Program-made: the position numbers and the translations under genes | Part shown: positions 1-8,023 of the stretch, piece by piece | Position numbering within the stretch: position 1 is the stretch's first letter | Layout: the number at the start of each line of letters is the position of its first letter | The notes under the pieces: generated by a model | What the model saw: the letters and a program-made list of their open reading frames with translations, nothing else | The model's database searches: none | What the model was told of the DNA's origin: nothing | Origin: an uncultured Porphyromonadaceae bacterium | Lineage (GTDB): Bacteria > Bacteroidota > Bacteroidia > Bacteroidales > Muribaculaceae | DNA length: 64,000 nt | Assembly (NCBI GenBank): GCA_900546365.1 | Contig: URCF01000010.1 | Span: 1 to 64,000 of the forward strand | Reading direction: 5' to 3'

Positions 1-5
1 TTTTG

Positions 6-37
6 CAAAGTTACGGCAACTTTTTCATTCCCGCAAA
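6..37 (-). promoter_or_regulatory. Bacteroidetes promoter reading off the left edge (proximal)
   Basis: On the minus strand a TTTG (34-37) is followed by exactly 20 bases and TAACTTTG (6-13), matching the Bacteroidetes sigma consensus TTTG-N19-21-TAnnTTTG. The transcript would start within a few bases of the left edge, so its gene lies outside the window. Confidence 0.7.
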
Positions 38-107
38 TATTTTCAAAACTTTTTTCGCTTTTTGTTTGTTACCTGCCGCTGCAGGGGTTGTTTCTCAAAA
101 GCGAGTG

Positions 108-139
108 CAAAGGTAGGCTGTTTTTGGGAAACCACCAAA
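108..139 (-). promoter_or_regulatory. Bacteroidetes promoter reading off the left edge (distal)
   Basis: On the minus strand TTTG (136-139) is followed by 20 bases and TACCTTTG (108-115). It is about 100 bases upstream of the proximal promoter and points the same way, so the gene beyond the left edge appears to have tandem promoters. Confidence 0.7.
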
Positions 140-326
140 TATTTCAGAAAGATTTTTGCCTCAAAAATATACCCAAATCAGCCCAAAATGAGGTTTTCTC
201 ACTAACATACAAGAGCTTAAGAAATATGCTGTAAAACATATTTTTAACACCCATTAACACAAATCACATCTGCAGCACAACGGTTACGGCTATTGTTTGA
301 GCACACATACCGCACCTTAGCGACAT

Positions 327-387
327 TAATATTATATGAGTGATATTAATTAATATTATATGAGTGATATTATATGAATGATATTAT
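327..387. repeat. AT-rich short tandem repeat, about 2.7 copies
   Basis: A 22-base unit of the form TAATATTATATGAGTGATAT plus TA occurs at 327-348 and again at 351-372 (period 24). A degenerate third copy with GAATG in place of GAGTG follows to about 387. No function is evident. Confidence 0.7.
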
Positions 388-497
388 AAGGCAACCATTC
401 GGTCCCGCAAAAAAAGTCGGCCAACACTGCGCCTGCAGATCCCCTCCGCCTCAGCAACCTTCGGCGCGTCCTCTTCACCATCAAATCCATCATATAT

Positions 498-537
498 AAA
501 AAAAAGCAAGCCCGCCGGAAATTTTTCCGACGAGCTT
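498..537 (-). terminator. Intrinsic terminator of tRNA-Ala
   Basis: A GC-rich hairpin with about 15-base arms, some G-U pairs and a short loop spans 507-537. On the minus strand it is followed by a run of eight U (498-505). It starts 7 bases after the tRNA 3' end. Confidence 0.8.
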
Positions 538-543
538 GGGTTG

Positions 544-617
544 TGGAGTATAGCGGACTCGAACCGCTCACCTCGACACTGCCAGTGTCGCGCTCTAGCC
601 AGATGAGCTAATACCCC
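544..617 (-). tRNA. tRNA-Ala (anticodon GGC)
   Basis: On the minus strand a full cloverleaf can be drawn. The acceptor stem pairs GGGGTAT (617-611) with ATACTCC (551-545), with one G-T pair. The D stem is GCTC/GAGC. The anticodon stem is CGACA/TGTCG with loop CTGGCAG, giving anticodon GGC for alanine codon GCC. The T stem is AGCGG/CCGCT around TTCGAGT. The discriminator base is A. The 3' CCA is not encoded (the next bases are CAA), so it must be added after transcription. Promoter and terminator directly flank it, so it is a single-gene unit. Confidence 0.95.
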
Positions 618-636
618 ATGAGTGGTTTTGTGAGCG

Positions 637-668
637 CAAAGGTAGTGAGATATTTTTAATATTGCAAA
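637..668 (-). promoter_or_regulatory. Promoter of tRNA-Ala
   Basis: Minus-strand TTTG (665-668), 20 bases, then TACCTTTG (637-644): a perfect match to the Bacteroidetes consensus, ending 19 bases before the tRNA 5' end. Confidence 0.85.
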
Positions 669-691
669 TTTTTATGCGGGATTTTTTTGCG

Positions 692-1540
692 TCACTTTGA
701 TTTTTTGATTCCAAAAGGTGTGAAAACGGTGCCATTCGCACGCGTTTGCTCCAGAATGGAGATGTTAGCGGAGCGGTTGGAGCTACCGATGTTTGATGTA
801 TGATGGCGGTGAACCATACGAACCTGATGCGGAGTCTTGATCACTTTGCCACCGCGGGCCTGGAAGCGCACGCACAGGTCTATATCCTCTCCGAGTCCGG
901 CATCGAGATAGCGTTCGTCAAATCCGTTCAAAGACAACAAGTCGGACCGCCATACGCCCATGTTGCACCCGATTAGATTGCCGCTCGGCCGCTCGAGAAG
1001 TCCGTGCCCATGGATGATTGGCAGCCGGAACACGCGACCATGTCGGCTGCGTTTGGGGAAACGCCAGAAGCCGAAAATCACCGAGAACGTGAATCTCGTC
1101 CACCAATTGGCGGGCAAATCGTCATATTCTTCAAAGACAGAGTTCTGAAACGGGGCAATGGTGATGCGCCTACCGGCAATGATGGTGTCAGGACGCCGGA
1201 GCCGGAGATGATCCGATACCCAATCTGGAGCAGGTATGCAGTCGGCATCGATAAAGAGGAGATACTCGCCCGAGGAGGAGGCTACAGCATTGTTGAGTGC
1301 GATATTCTTGCGCCATCCGCTGTCGGCGTGCCACACATGCCTGATGTTCATTTCCGGATGCGAGGAGATATAATGGTTAATCTGCTCCACGGTGCCGGAG
1401 TCGGAGCCATCGTCGGCAATAATAATCTCAAACCCCTGCGCACGCTGCAACCTGAGTCCCTCGAGACACAGGCGGAGCCACGGGAAATTATTGTATGCGG
1501 CAATAATTACCGACACATCGGAGGCGTCAGGAGATTTCAT
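692..1540 (-). CDS. Glycosyltransferase family 2
   Basis: A 282-residue GT-A-fold glycosyltransferase that probably moves a hexose from a nucleotide sugar onto a surface glycan. The N-terminus has the GT2 start (SVIIAAYNN near residue 10) and the IIADDGS nucleotide-binding strand. The metal-binding DxD is IDAD at 97-100. The second half carries a galactosyltransferase-type C-terminal motif, GFDERY followed by GLGEDIDL near 206-222, which supplies the catalytic ED pair. No membrane segment is obvious, so it is probably peripheral on the inner face of the membrane. It ends shortly before the tRNA promoter and lies 9 bases downstream of the Lrp-type regulator, probably co-transcribed with it. 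The family is clear; acceptor and donor are not. Confidence 0.88.
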   Translation of the reverse strand: MKSPDASDVSVIIAAYNNFPWLRLCLEGLRLQRAQGFEIIIADDGSDSGTVEQINHYISSHPEMNIRHVWHADSGWRKNIALNNAVASSSGEYLLFIDADCIPAPDWVSDHLRLRRPDTIIAGRRITIAPFQNSVFEEYDDLPANWWTRFTFSVIFGFWRFPKRSRHGRVFRLPIIHGHGLLERPSGNLIGCNMGVWRSDLLSLNGFDERYLDAGLGEDIDLCVRFQARGGKVIKTPHQVRMVHRHHTSNIGSSNRSANISILEQTRANGTVFTPFGIKKSK

Positions 1541-1549
1541 GACCGGAGG

Positions 1550-2011
1550 TTAATCCTCCACTATCGGGAGGCGACGGTGGATGCTATGGTCGAGAGAGAT
1601 GAGAGTCTCGGTGCCGGTGACGCCGGGGATGGTCTGAATCTTGCTGTTGAGAAGCTCCATCAGATGCTCATTGTCGCGGGCAAACAGCTTGATGAGCATG
1701 GTGTAGGGACCGGTGGTGAAATGACACTCCACCACTTCGGGAATTTTCTGGAGCTCGGGCACCACTTTATGGTACATGGCACCGCTCTCAAGATTCACAC
1801 CTATGAAAGTGCATGTGCGGTAGCCAAGCATCTTGGCGCTGACATTGTAGCCTGACCCTGTAATGACACCCATATCCATCATACGCTGGATGCGCTGGTG
1901 GATGGCCGCGCGCGAAACACCACATTCAGCTGCGACCTCTTTGGAAGGTATGCGGGCATTGTTCATCACAATGCCGAGAATTTTCTTGTCAAGATTATCG
2001 ATTTTACCCAT
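1550..2011 (-). CDS. Lrp/AsnC family transcriptional regulator
   Basis: A 153-residue feast/famine regulator. Residues 5-60 form the winged helix-turn-helix (LDKKILGIVMNNARIPSKEV, then an HTH around VSRAAIHQRI). Residues 65-145 form the RAM/AsnC effector-binding domain (VECHFTTGPYTMLI), which binds amino acids and mediates octamer assembly. Length is typical of the family. The same start fits the usual N-terminus (LDxxILxxL). A TAAATTTG box lies 32 bases upstream. The GT2 gene follows after 9 bases. The regulated genes and ligand cannot be told from sequence. Confidence 0.93.
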   Translation of the reverse strand: MGKIDNLDKKILGIVMNNARIPSKEVAAECGVSRAAIHQRIQRMMDMGVITGSGYNVSAKMLGYRTCTFIGVNLESGAMYHKVVPELQKIPEVVECHFTTGPYTMLIKLFARDNEHLMELLNSKIQTIPGVTGTETLISLDHSIHRRLPIVED

Positions 2012-2043
2012 AATACTTTCTCATAGTCTTAAAAAAGGCGTCA

Positions 2044-2078
2044 CAAATTTAAGCAATATTTTTCAAAAAATATGCAAA
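2044..2078 (-). promoter_or_regulatory. Candidate promoter of the Lrp-GT2 unit
   Basis: Minus-strand TAAATTTG (2044-2051) with a TTTG (2075-2078) 23 bases upstream. The spacing is slightly longer than the usual 19-21, so confidence is moderate. Confidence 0.5.
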
Positions 2079-2113
2079 ATGCCACCGGATATTGCTCAAA
2101 CAGTTGCAAAATA

Positions 2114-2150
2114 TACAAAAATGGCCTGCCAAAGTGTATATCGGCAGGCC
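2114..2150 (-). terminator. Intrinsic terminator of the endonuclease I gene
   Basis: Perfect 8-base arms GGCCTGCC (2123-2130) and GGCAGGCC (2143-2150) with a 12-base loop. On the minus strand this is followed by ATTTTTGT. It lies just beyond the endonuclease stop. Confidence 0.85.
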
Positions 2151-2173
2151 AAAAGAAGTTGAAGTCAGCAGTG

Positions 2174-3835
2174 TCAGCGCACTATCACCTTGACGGGTGA
2201 GAAGTGGGTGGCGGTGCGGACGAAATATACTCCTGCGGGGAGGGTGAATTCGTATCCGTCATATACGGAATCAACGCTTGTCACCACGCGCCCTGTGAGG
2301 TCATATACTGTCATCTGCGACTGCACGCCGGCGCACCGCACGCGAAGCAATCCGGGATATGATTCAACGGCAAACGGCTCATCGGCACCCACGGCGTCAA
2401 TGCCTGCCGGCTGCGAAACAGTTATTTCATTGGAGGGGGCGGACAAAATACCGAGACGCGAGCTCTGAACGCTGTACACATCGTAGTCATAATCCTCAAA
2501 TCCATCGATAGGCCATGCGGGATTTTCAGCCTCGACGGTCTCGACGGTCACATCGGCGCCCTTGTAGCGCTTGAGGGTGACAACATAGAAATCCACCGGC
2601 TCAGCGGGGACATCCCAGTTGGCGGTGTACCCCAGCTTGGTGATGTCAGAAGCGGCCGAAGCCGTTAGAGTGGAGAGCGTGGGACGCTCCAGGCATTCGC
2701 CACGCAGCTCTATGCCGAGCGAACCATCAAGACCACCTTCCTGCACCAGGAAGCGGGATGTGTGCTGTCCCAACTCGGTGGGAGTGTATGTGATGGTGAC
2801 CCAAGCGCCATTGGTAGAGTTTGCGGCCACAGCGCTGAGTGTGGAGGCAGAGGATTTGAAGAATGTATAGTCGCCATTGTAGATAGTGAACTCAAAATAT
2901 CCCTTGAGCTTCTCGCCTTTGAAGAAAAGCTGCGCTGTGGCGGAGTTGCCAAGAGCCACCTGCCCGAAGTCAAGCACCATTCCCTGCACCGGTGAGGTGA
3001 GAGTCGGAGTGCCGGTGGAAGGATCGGAGGTATCGGTGAACACCTGCCCTTTCTTGTTGCCCCAGATATATTCTACCAGATCGGGGTGATCGATAAACGG
3101 GTTGCGGTTGTTCTGAATCTTGTACACAGCCTCGTTGCGTAGCTGCTCCTTCTCGCTCACCGGATCCTGACGGTGCCATTCGAGCAGCAGCTGGATGGCC
3201 CAGGGCTGGAGGGTGGGATAGTTGCCATTCTGAGCCATATAGGTGTATTTCCAGGTGAGGTTCTGGTAGGCTGTCACCACATAGAAATAGGTGCGTGCGA
3301 AGTCACCCTTATATTCGTTGGACGGCTCAAACACATATGCAGCGCCGCCGGAGTTCTCACCGCGTCCCACCATGCAAACAGTGTTGTTGAATATTGAACC
3401 ACCGTCCACCACCTTGCCCAGAGGATAGTTGCTTTTGGCAGTGTTGGCAGCGCGCTCGGAGGGGTAGAGATGGAACAGGTCCACATACACCGGTATGGTA
3501 GTGGAGCCGCCCCACCAGCTTTTGGGGAAAGAGTGCTCACGGTTAAGTCCGTTGAAGCTGGGAGCATAGAGGGGAATATCGGAATACATATCCCACCATC
3601 GGGAGGAGTTGGGATACACATCGGTTTTCTGGAAATAGGTGGGCAAAGCAGTGTAGGACGACACCTGGGAGTGGGGGTTGATGAGATTGAAAAGTGCAGT
3701 TTTAAGCTCAGCCTCCGCTTTGCCGTTTATAGACGAATAGTAGCCCGAAGGGATATCCGCAGCAGCAAAAAAAGCGCATATCAGCGCAAAGGAAGCCAGA
3801 ATGGATTTCAGGTAGCGGTGGTTCATAATTTTCAT
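2174..3835 (-). CDS. Secreted endonuclease I with type IX secretion tail
   Basis: A secreted non-specific nuclease of the EndA/endonuclease I family. An N-terminal signal peptide (hydrophobic run SILASFALICAFFAAA) precedes the His-Me-finger-type catalytic region NREHSFPKSWW, whose histidine is the general base. The DLFHLYPSERAAN segment and conserved Asn of the family follow. The centre has immunoglobulin-like and fibronectin-like beta regions. The last 75 residues (VYDLTGRVV ... LPAGVYFVR) are a type A sorting tail of the type IX secretion system. I start at 3835 (MKIMNHRY) or 3826. The open frame extends to 3886, but a promoter box lies at 3854-3861, inside that extension. It probably degrades environmental DNA. 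Monocistronic. Confidence 0.88.
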   Translation of the reverse strand: MKIMNHRYLKSILASFALICAFFAAADIPSGYYSSINGKAEAELKTALFNLINPHSQVSSYTALPTYFQKTDVYPNSSRWWDMYSDIPLYAPSFNGLNREHSFPKSWWGGSTTIPVYVDLFHLYPSERAANTAKSNYPLGKVVDGGSIFNNTVCMVGRGENSGGAAYVFEPSNEYKGDFARTYFYVVTAYQNLTWKYTYMAQNGNYPTLQPWAIQLLLEWHRQDPVSEKEQLRNEAVYKIQNNRNPFIDHPDLVEYIWGNKKGQVFTDTSDPSTGTPTLTSPVQGMVLDFGQVALGNSATAQLFFKGEKLKGYFEFTIYNGDYTFFKSSASTLSAVAANSTNGAWVTITYTPTELGQHTSRFLVQEGGLDGSLGIELRGECLERPTLSTLTASAASDITKLGYTANWDVPAEPVDFYVVTLKRYKGADVTVETVEAENPAWPIDGFEDYDYDVYSVQSSRLGILSAPSNEITVSQPAGIDAVGADEPFAVESYPGLLRVRCAGVQSQMTVYDLTGRVVTSVDSVYDGYEFTLPAGVYFVRTATHFSPVKVIVR

Positions 3836-3853
3836 TGGGTGTTTATAAGCCCA

Positions 3854-3886
3854 CAAAAATAATACATCCTTAACAAATACGCCCAA
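3854..3886 (-). promoter_or_regulatory. Promoter of the endonuclease I gene
   Basis: Minus-strand TATTTTTG (3854-3861) with a TTG (3884-3886) 22 bases upstream. It fixes the start codon to 3835 or 3826, since longer reading would begin inside the promoter. Confidence 0.55.
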
Positions 3887-3956
3887 TTTTTAGTTCTAAT
3901 TTAACATTTGAGAGCGTAGAGCCGATGTTAATACACTCCAATTCGCCAAAAAGCGT

Positions 3957-3964
3957 TATCTTTG
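3957..3964 (+). promoter_or_regulatory. -7 box of the argS promoter
   Basis: TATCTTTG matches TAnnTTTG and lies 40 bases before the argS start. No clear -33 TTTG is seen at the usual distance. Confidence 0.5.
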
Positions 3965-4004
3965 CACTCATTATATATAAAGGAACAAAAAAATCACGAC
4001 AACC

Positions 4005-5795
4005 ATGTCAATAGACCAGATTATATCGCAGGCAGTGAGCCGCGCCGTGAGCGAGCTCTACGGAGTAGAAACTCCGGCCGACAAAATCCAGCTCCAAACC
4101 ACCAAAAAAGAGTTTGAAGGCAACTTGACAGTAGTAACATTTCCTTGGGTGAAAGCCGCACGCAAGTCGCCCGAAGTCGTTGGCACCGAGATTGGCAACT
4201 GGCTGGTGGACAACGAGCCGGCAGTGAGCCGCTTCAATGTGATAAAAGGGTTTCTCAACATTGTGATTGAGCCATCGTTCTGGAGCTCAGTGCTCAAGCA
4301 TGTGCAGGAAACCCCTGAATGGGGCATACAGAAACCTACCGACCAATCGCCCCTGGTGATGGTGGAATACTCATCGCCCAACACCAACAAGCCGCTCCAC
4401 CTTGGCCATCTGCGCAACATATTGCTCGGCTACTCACTGTCGCAGATACTTGCCGCCTGCGGCAACAAAGTGGTGAAAACCAATATAGTCAACGACCGCG
4501 GCATACATATCTGCAAATCAATGCTCGCATGGCAGAAATGGGGCAACGGCGCCACCCCCGAATCGAGCAACAAGAAGGGCGACCATCTGATCGGCGATTT
4601 CTATGTGCTGTTTGACAAGCATTACAAAGCCGAGCTCAAAGAACTGCAGGCTCAGGGAATGAGCGAGGAGGAAGCCGCCGCCGCATCGCCGCTGATGCAG
4701 GAAGCTCGTGCCATGCTCCGCGCATGGGAGGCCAAAGACCCTGAAGTGAGAGCCTTGTGGGCCAAGATGAACCAATGGGTGTATGACGGCTTTGATGCCA
4801 CCTACGAGCGCATGGGTGTGAACTTCGACAAGATATACTACGAGAGCAACACCTATCTTGAAGGAAAGGAAAAGGTGCTGGAAGGCCTTGAAAAAGGGCT
4901 GATGTACAAGCGCGAAGACGGCTCCGTATGGGCCGACCTCACTGATGCCGGCCTTGACCACAAGCTGCTGCTGCGCAGCGATGGCACTTCTGTGTACATG
5001 ACTCAGGACATAGGCACCGCCAAACTCCGCTATCAGGACTACCCCATCGACAAAATGATATATGTGGTGGGCAACGAGCAGAACTACCATTTCCAGGTGC
5101 TGTCGCTGCTGCTCGACCGCCTCGGGTTCAAATGGGGCAAGGATCTCGTGCATTTCTCCTACGGCATGGTGGAACTCCCCGAAGGAAAGATGAAGAGCCG
5201 CGAGGGCACTGTGGTGGACGCCGACGACCTCATGGAAGAGATGGTAAGCACAGCCCGGACGGTCAGCGAGGAGCTCGGCAAGCTTGACGGATGCTCTGAA
5301 TCCGAGAAAGCCGAAATATCCGAAACCGTGGGCATGGGAGCGTTGAAATATTTCCTGCTCAAGGTTGACCCGCGCAAAAACATGACCTTCAACCCCAAGG
5401 AATCGATTGATTTCAACGGCAACACCGGCCCGTTCATCCAATACACCTACGCACGCATCCGCTCGGTGCTCCGCAAAGCAGCCGAACAGGGGATGTTGAC
5501 CTCCGCCGACTATACCGCCGCACAACCGGGAGAGCGCGAGATCACCCTCATACAGCGCCTCGCCGACTACCCCTCCGTGGTGGCCGAAGCCGGACGCACC
5601 TACTCCCCCGCCCTCATTGCCAACTATGCCTACGACATGGTCAAGGAGTACAACCAGTTCTACCACGACTGCTCGATACTCAAAGAGAGCGACCCTCAGG
5701 CACGGGCACTGCGCCTCGCATTGTCGGAATGTGTGGCCCGCACCATCAAGAGCGCCATGGGCCTGCTGGGCATCAATGTTCCGGAACGAATGTAA
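4005..5795 (+). CDS. argS: Arginyl-tRNA synthetase
   Basis: Class I aminoacyl-tRNA synthetase that charges tRNA-Arg with arginine using ATP, in the cytosol. An N-terminal Add-1 domain (about residues 1-105, tRNA D-loop contact) precedes the Rossmann catalytic core. The HIGH-type motif is HLGH at 132-135, within SSPNTNKPLHLGHLRN. The KMSKS-like loop is KMKS at 395-398. The C-terminal DALR anticodon-binding domain contains the typical IQYTYARIRSV. At 596 residues it is full length. It stands on the plus strand between two unrelated genes and has its own promoter box; the Bax-inhibitor gene follows after 46 bases. Confidence 0.97.
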   Translation: MSIDQIISQAVSRAVSELYGVETPADKIQLQTTKKEFEGNLTVVTFPWVKAARKSPEVVGTEIGNWLVDNEPAVSRFNVIKGFLNIVIEPSFWSSVLKHVQETPEWGIQKPTDQSPLVMVEYSSPNTNKPLHLGHLRNILLGYSLSQILAACGNKVVKTNIVNDRGIHICKSMLAWQKWGNGATPESSNKKGDHLIGDFYVLFDKHYKAELKELQAQGMSEEEAAAASPLMQEARAMLRAWEAKDPEVRALWAKMNQWVYDGFDATYERMGVNFDKIYYESNTYLEGKEKVLEGLEKGLMYKREDGSVWADLTDAGLDHKLLLRSDGTSVYMTQDIGTAKLRYQDYPIDKMIYVVGNEQNYHFQVLSLLLDRLGFKWGKDLVHFSYGMVELPEGKMKSREGTVVDADDLMEEMVSTARTVSEELGKLDGCSESEKAEISETVGMGALKYFLLKVDPRKNMTFNPKESIDFNGNTGPFIQYTYARIRSVLRKAAEQGMLTSADYTAAQPGEREITLIQRLADYPSVVAEAGRTYSPALIANYAYDMVKEYNQFYHDCSILKESDPQARALRLALSECVARTIKSAMGLLGINVPERM

Positions 5796-5841
5796 TTTCT
5801 CAAGCGTTATAGCGTTATTAAGGAAATTAAAATATCAGAAA

Positions 5842-6561
5842 ATGGACAATAACTATCCGCCCTATTTCAATCGCGCCCAGTATGAGCAGCAAGCCCGCTC
5901 GCTGGACACCCGCGTGTCGCAGGTAATGAAGCGCGTTTACTTCAAAATGTTTCTCGGCCTGCTGGTCACCGCATTCGTGGCCCTGTGGTGCCAGACCTCA
6001 CCCACAGTAATCAACTTTTTCATCACCAACAGCTGGAGCATGTGGCTGCTCATCATAGCCGAATTAGGCCTCGTGATTGGCTTAACAGGCGCCATCAACC
6101 GCCTGAGCAGCACAGCAGCCACAGGACTGTTCTATCTGTTTGCCGTGGTCAACGGACTGATGCTGTTCCCCATATTCATGGTCTATTCGCCCGACTCCAT
6201 AGCCAAAACATTCTTCATCACAGCCGGAGTGTTCGGAGCCATGAGCGTATATGGATTCTTCACTTCGCAAAACCTTGCCAAGATGGGATCCTTCCTGGTG
6301 ATGGCGCTCATCGGCCTCATCGTGGTGTCGCTGGTCAATATATTCCTGAAAAGCTCCGGCCTCGACTGGATAATCTCCGGCATCGGAGTGCTCCTGTTCA
6401 TCGGCCTCACCGCCTGGGACACCCAGCAGATCAAAACCATGGCCCAGCAGGCACCCGGCTCATCCGTGGGCAAGCTCGCCACCATCGGCGCCCTGTCGCT
6501 CTATCTCGACTTCATCAATCTCTTCCTGTACCTGCTCCGCTTCTTCGGCAACCGCGACTGA
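5842..6561 (+). CDS. Bax inhibitor-1 / YccA family membrane protein
   Basis: A 239-residue integral inner-membrane protein of the TMBIM/BI-1 family. Seven hydrophobic segments follow a short polar N-terminus (YFNRAQYEQQARSLDTRVSQ). The family hallmark near the C-terminus, an aspartate-bearing segment LFIGLTAWDTQQIK, is present, as are the late GALSLYLDFINLFLYLLRFF helices. Bacterial homologues (YetJ) are pH-sensitive calcium leak channels and YccA modulates FtsH; which applies here is unknown. I start at ATG 5842; an open frame upstream overlaps argS in another frame and lacks family similarity. A hairpin at 6586-6618 follows. Confidence 0.92.
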   Translation: MDNNYPPYFNRAQYEQQARSLDTRVSQVMKRVYFKMFLGLLVTAFVALWCQTSPTVINFFITNSWSMWLLIIAELGLVIGLTGAINRLSSTAATGLFYLFAVVNGLMLFPIFMVYSPDSIAKTFFITAGVFGAMSVYGFFTSQNLAKMGSFLVMALIGLIVVSLVNIFLKSSGLDWIISGIGVLLFIGLTAWDTQQIKTMAQQAPGSSVGKLATIGALSLYLDFINLFLYLLRFFGNRD

Positions 6562-6585
6562 TTACCTCACAATCTCCAGATACAG

Positions 6586-6618
6586 CGAAGGCTGCGCATA
6601 TCCCGCGCAGCCTTCGTC
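6586..6618. terminator. Probable bidirectional terminator
   Basis: Near-perfect 13-base arms GCGAAGGCTGCGC (6586-6598) and GCGCAGCCTTCGT (6606-6618) sit between two convergent genes. The flanking U-runs are weak on both sides. Confidence 0.55.
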
Positions 6619-6640
6619 GTTGTATAAGAGGTGTACACTA

Positions 6641-7327
6641 TCAATTTGTGTCCGTTTCTTCCTCGTATTCGGGGGATTCCTTTATGAATCCTATGCCGTT
6701 ACACACCATCTTCACCTTTGGAGACACAACAAACCCGAAATTAGGATTCTCCATCTCAGGACATTTGGACTTTAATATTTCCAACCCATCCACATAGAAA
6801 TACAAATGATCCTTCAATCGCATCATTTCAATTTCCAGTTTTTTGGATTTATGCTTAAGCTTGTAAATCCCTTTTTTAACCACTGAATATTTGCTGTCCT
6901 TGACACTCAGCATCTGAAAACTCTTTTTCATTATCAGCAGCATACGATAATTGTCTTCATTTTCCACATCATATACCACTCCAAAAGGTTTATCATCAGA
7001 AATTTCATTTGGTGTCATGACAAACCGCACCGCAAAGTTATCGTCCTTCACACTTATAGGCAGCTCGCAAAAGGACATGCAGTACACACCATCCTTTTTT
7101 GACTCCAGTTCAAGACCTTTGCCGGTTACCAAAGCCTTGCCGGTTTTTTCGTCATATTGCTGCCAATCAAATGTAGGATCCGCACATGTAGTAAGCTCTA
7201 TGCCTTCAAAATCATCGACAGTGATGCTCGTGGGTGTTTTGTGAAATATCGGATAACCTTCTTCCCGCGCATATGCGCTCACTGAAACTATTGCTGCCAA
7301 TGCAGCACCTAAAATAATCTTCTTCAT
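6641..7327 (-). CDS. Secreted protein of unknown function
   Basis: A 228-residue protein with a clear signal peptide (MKKIILGAALAAIVSVSAYA, cleavage after AYA). The mature part alternates beta strands and charged turns (DDFEGIELTTCADPTFDWQQ, then FAVRFVMTPNEISDDKPFGVVYD), ending with an acidic stretch EESPEYEEE-like tail. The strand pattern recalls concanavalin/jelly-roll domains in which a glycoside-hydrolase-16 or DUF1080-like fold measures ligand, but no catalytic motif is visible, so I assign no function. I start at ATG 7327; a TTG three codons earlier is less likely. It lies 12 bases downstream of the PEGA gene and is probably in the same transcript, in the periplasm with it. Confidence 0.7.
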   Translation of the reverse strand: MKKIILGAALAAIVSVSAYAREEGYPIFHKTPTSITVDDFEGIELTTCADPTFDWQQYDEKTGKALVTGKGLELESKKDGVYCMSFCELPISVKDDNFAVRFVMTPNEISDDKPFGVVYDVENEDNYRMLLIMKKSFQMLSVKDSKYSVVKKGIYKLKHKSKKLEIEMMRLKDHLYFYVDGLEILKSKCPEMENPNFGFVVSPKVKMVCNGIGFIKESPEYEEETDTN

Positions 7328-7339
7328 AGCCGACAATAA

Positions 7340-8023
7340 TTATTCGCCACCACCAACTGAGGTTTGAAGTTCCTCAATCATAGGTTGATAGATTTTAAGC
7401 ACACGGTCATACTGCTCATAGCAGTTTTTGCTTGTACATTCCTTGTCCTTGATTTCGGATACGATACGCGCACGGTATGTAATCACATCTTCACCTGTGA
7501 ACGACATACGCACCTCAAGGCGAGTTCTCACCACCTGATTGTTGAATGATGTAGGCTTCCAGTTTGTCTTTATCCATCCGGCAGCTTTGTCACGCACCTC
7601 GATGTTTGAGAAATAGCTTGTGGCGATATTCATCAGACGCTTCCACACCTGGTCCTCGGTCAAACCCTTGCGGCAGGTAATATCCATCCATGTGTTGGCC
7701 AGTTCGGCACCATCCTCGCCGCCCATCGATGCTGCCATAGCCTCGTCCTCGTTGAGGCGAATCACCACCGACTTCTGAGGATTTGATTTCAGCAGACGAA
7801 AACGCTTTCCCATATATCCGGGAGCAGTGGCCGTTACGATATACAATTCATTGTCCTTCTCAAACTTCACTGTATAGGAACCTTCGCCCACAGCTTGACC
7901 ATCAACAAAAATCGTGGCGTTTTCAGGAATGGTTTTCACAGTGATTTTCTTTGCGCCAAAGGCACTCGCGCTAAACGACAGCAACATTGCCGTTATCGCC
8001 AAAAATACGACTTTCTTTGCCAT
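7340..8023 (-). CDS. Secreted PEGA-domain protein
   Basis: A 227-residue exported protein. Residues 1-23 are a signal peptide (MAKKVVFLAITAMLLSFSASAFG). Residues 25-90 form a PEGA domain, the beta-rich module typified by ITVKTIPENATIFVDGQAVG ending in VVIRL, found in surface and peptidoglycan-associated proteins. The remainder (residues 105-227) is a mixed domain with a conserved-looking EDQVWKRLMNIATSYFSNIEVRD segment, and reads like a small lipoprotein-type domain seen in Bacteroidetes, but I cannot name it. It is preceded by an unusually long 5' region and a perfect promoter at 8380-8411. The downstream secreted gene starts 12 bases after the stop. Confidence 0.8.
   Translation of the reverse strand: MAKKVVFLAITAMLLSFSASAFGAKKITVKTIPENATIFVDGQAVGEGSYTVKFEKDNELYIVTATAPGYMGKRFRLLKSNPQKSVVIRLNEDEAMAASMGGEDGAELANTWMDITCRKGLTEDQVWKRLMNIATSYFSNIEVRDKAAGWIKTNWKPTSFNNQVVRTRLEVRMSFTGEDVITYRARIVSEIKDKECTSKNCYEQYDRVLKIYQPMIEELQTSVGGGE

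Larger units (their letters stand above)
1..497. other. Gene-free left-edge region with two promoters and an AT repeat
   Basis: No credible protein gene is seen here. The first 140 bases hold two promoters directed off the left edge and a short inverted repeat CCTGC/GCAGG at about 72-85. Bases 140-320 are AT-rich and unremarkable. Bases 327-387 are a short tandem repeat. Bases 388-497 show nothing recognisable. The only open frame overlaps the tRNA and its terminator and looks like chance. Confidence 0.6.

Noticed and set aside
327..387. CRISPR-like direct repeat
   Set aside because: Units are 22-24 bases without unique spacers; only about 2.7 copies, all AT-rich.
356..571. Small open frame across the tRNA and terminator
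   Set aside because: It overlaps a perfect tRNA gene and its terminator.
3836..3886. Upstream extension of the endonuclease I gene
   Set aside because: The -7 promoter box at 3854-3861 lies in it, and the signal peptide begins at the later Met.
4518..5666. Antisense open frame of 382 codons over argS
   Set aside because: Shadow of argS in another frame; no motif, low-complexity His/Val-rich translation.
5617..5841. Upstream extension of the Bax-inhibitor gene
   Set aside because: It overlaps argS in another frame and is unlike the family; the conserved protein starts at 5842.
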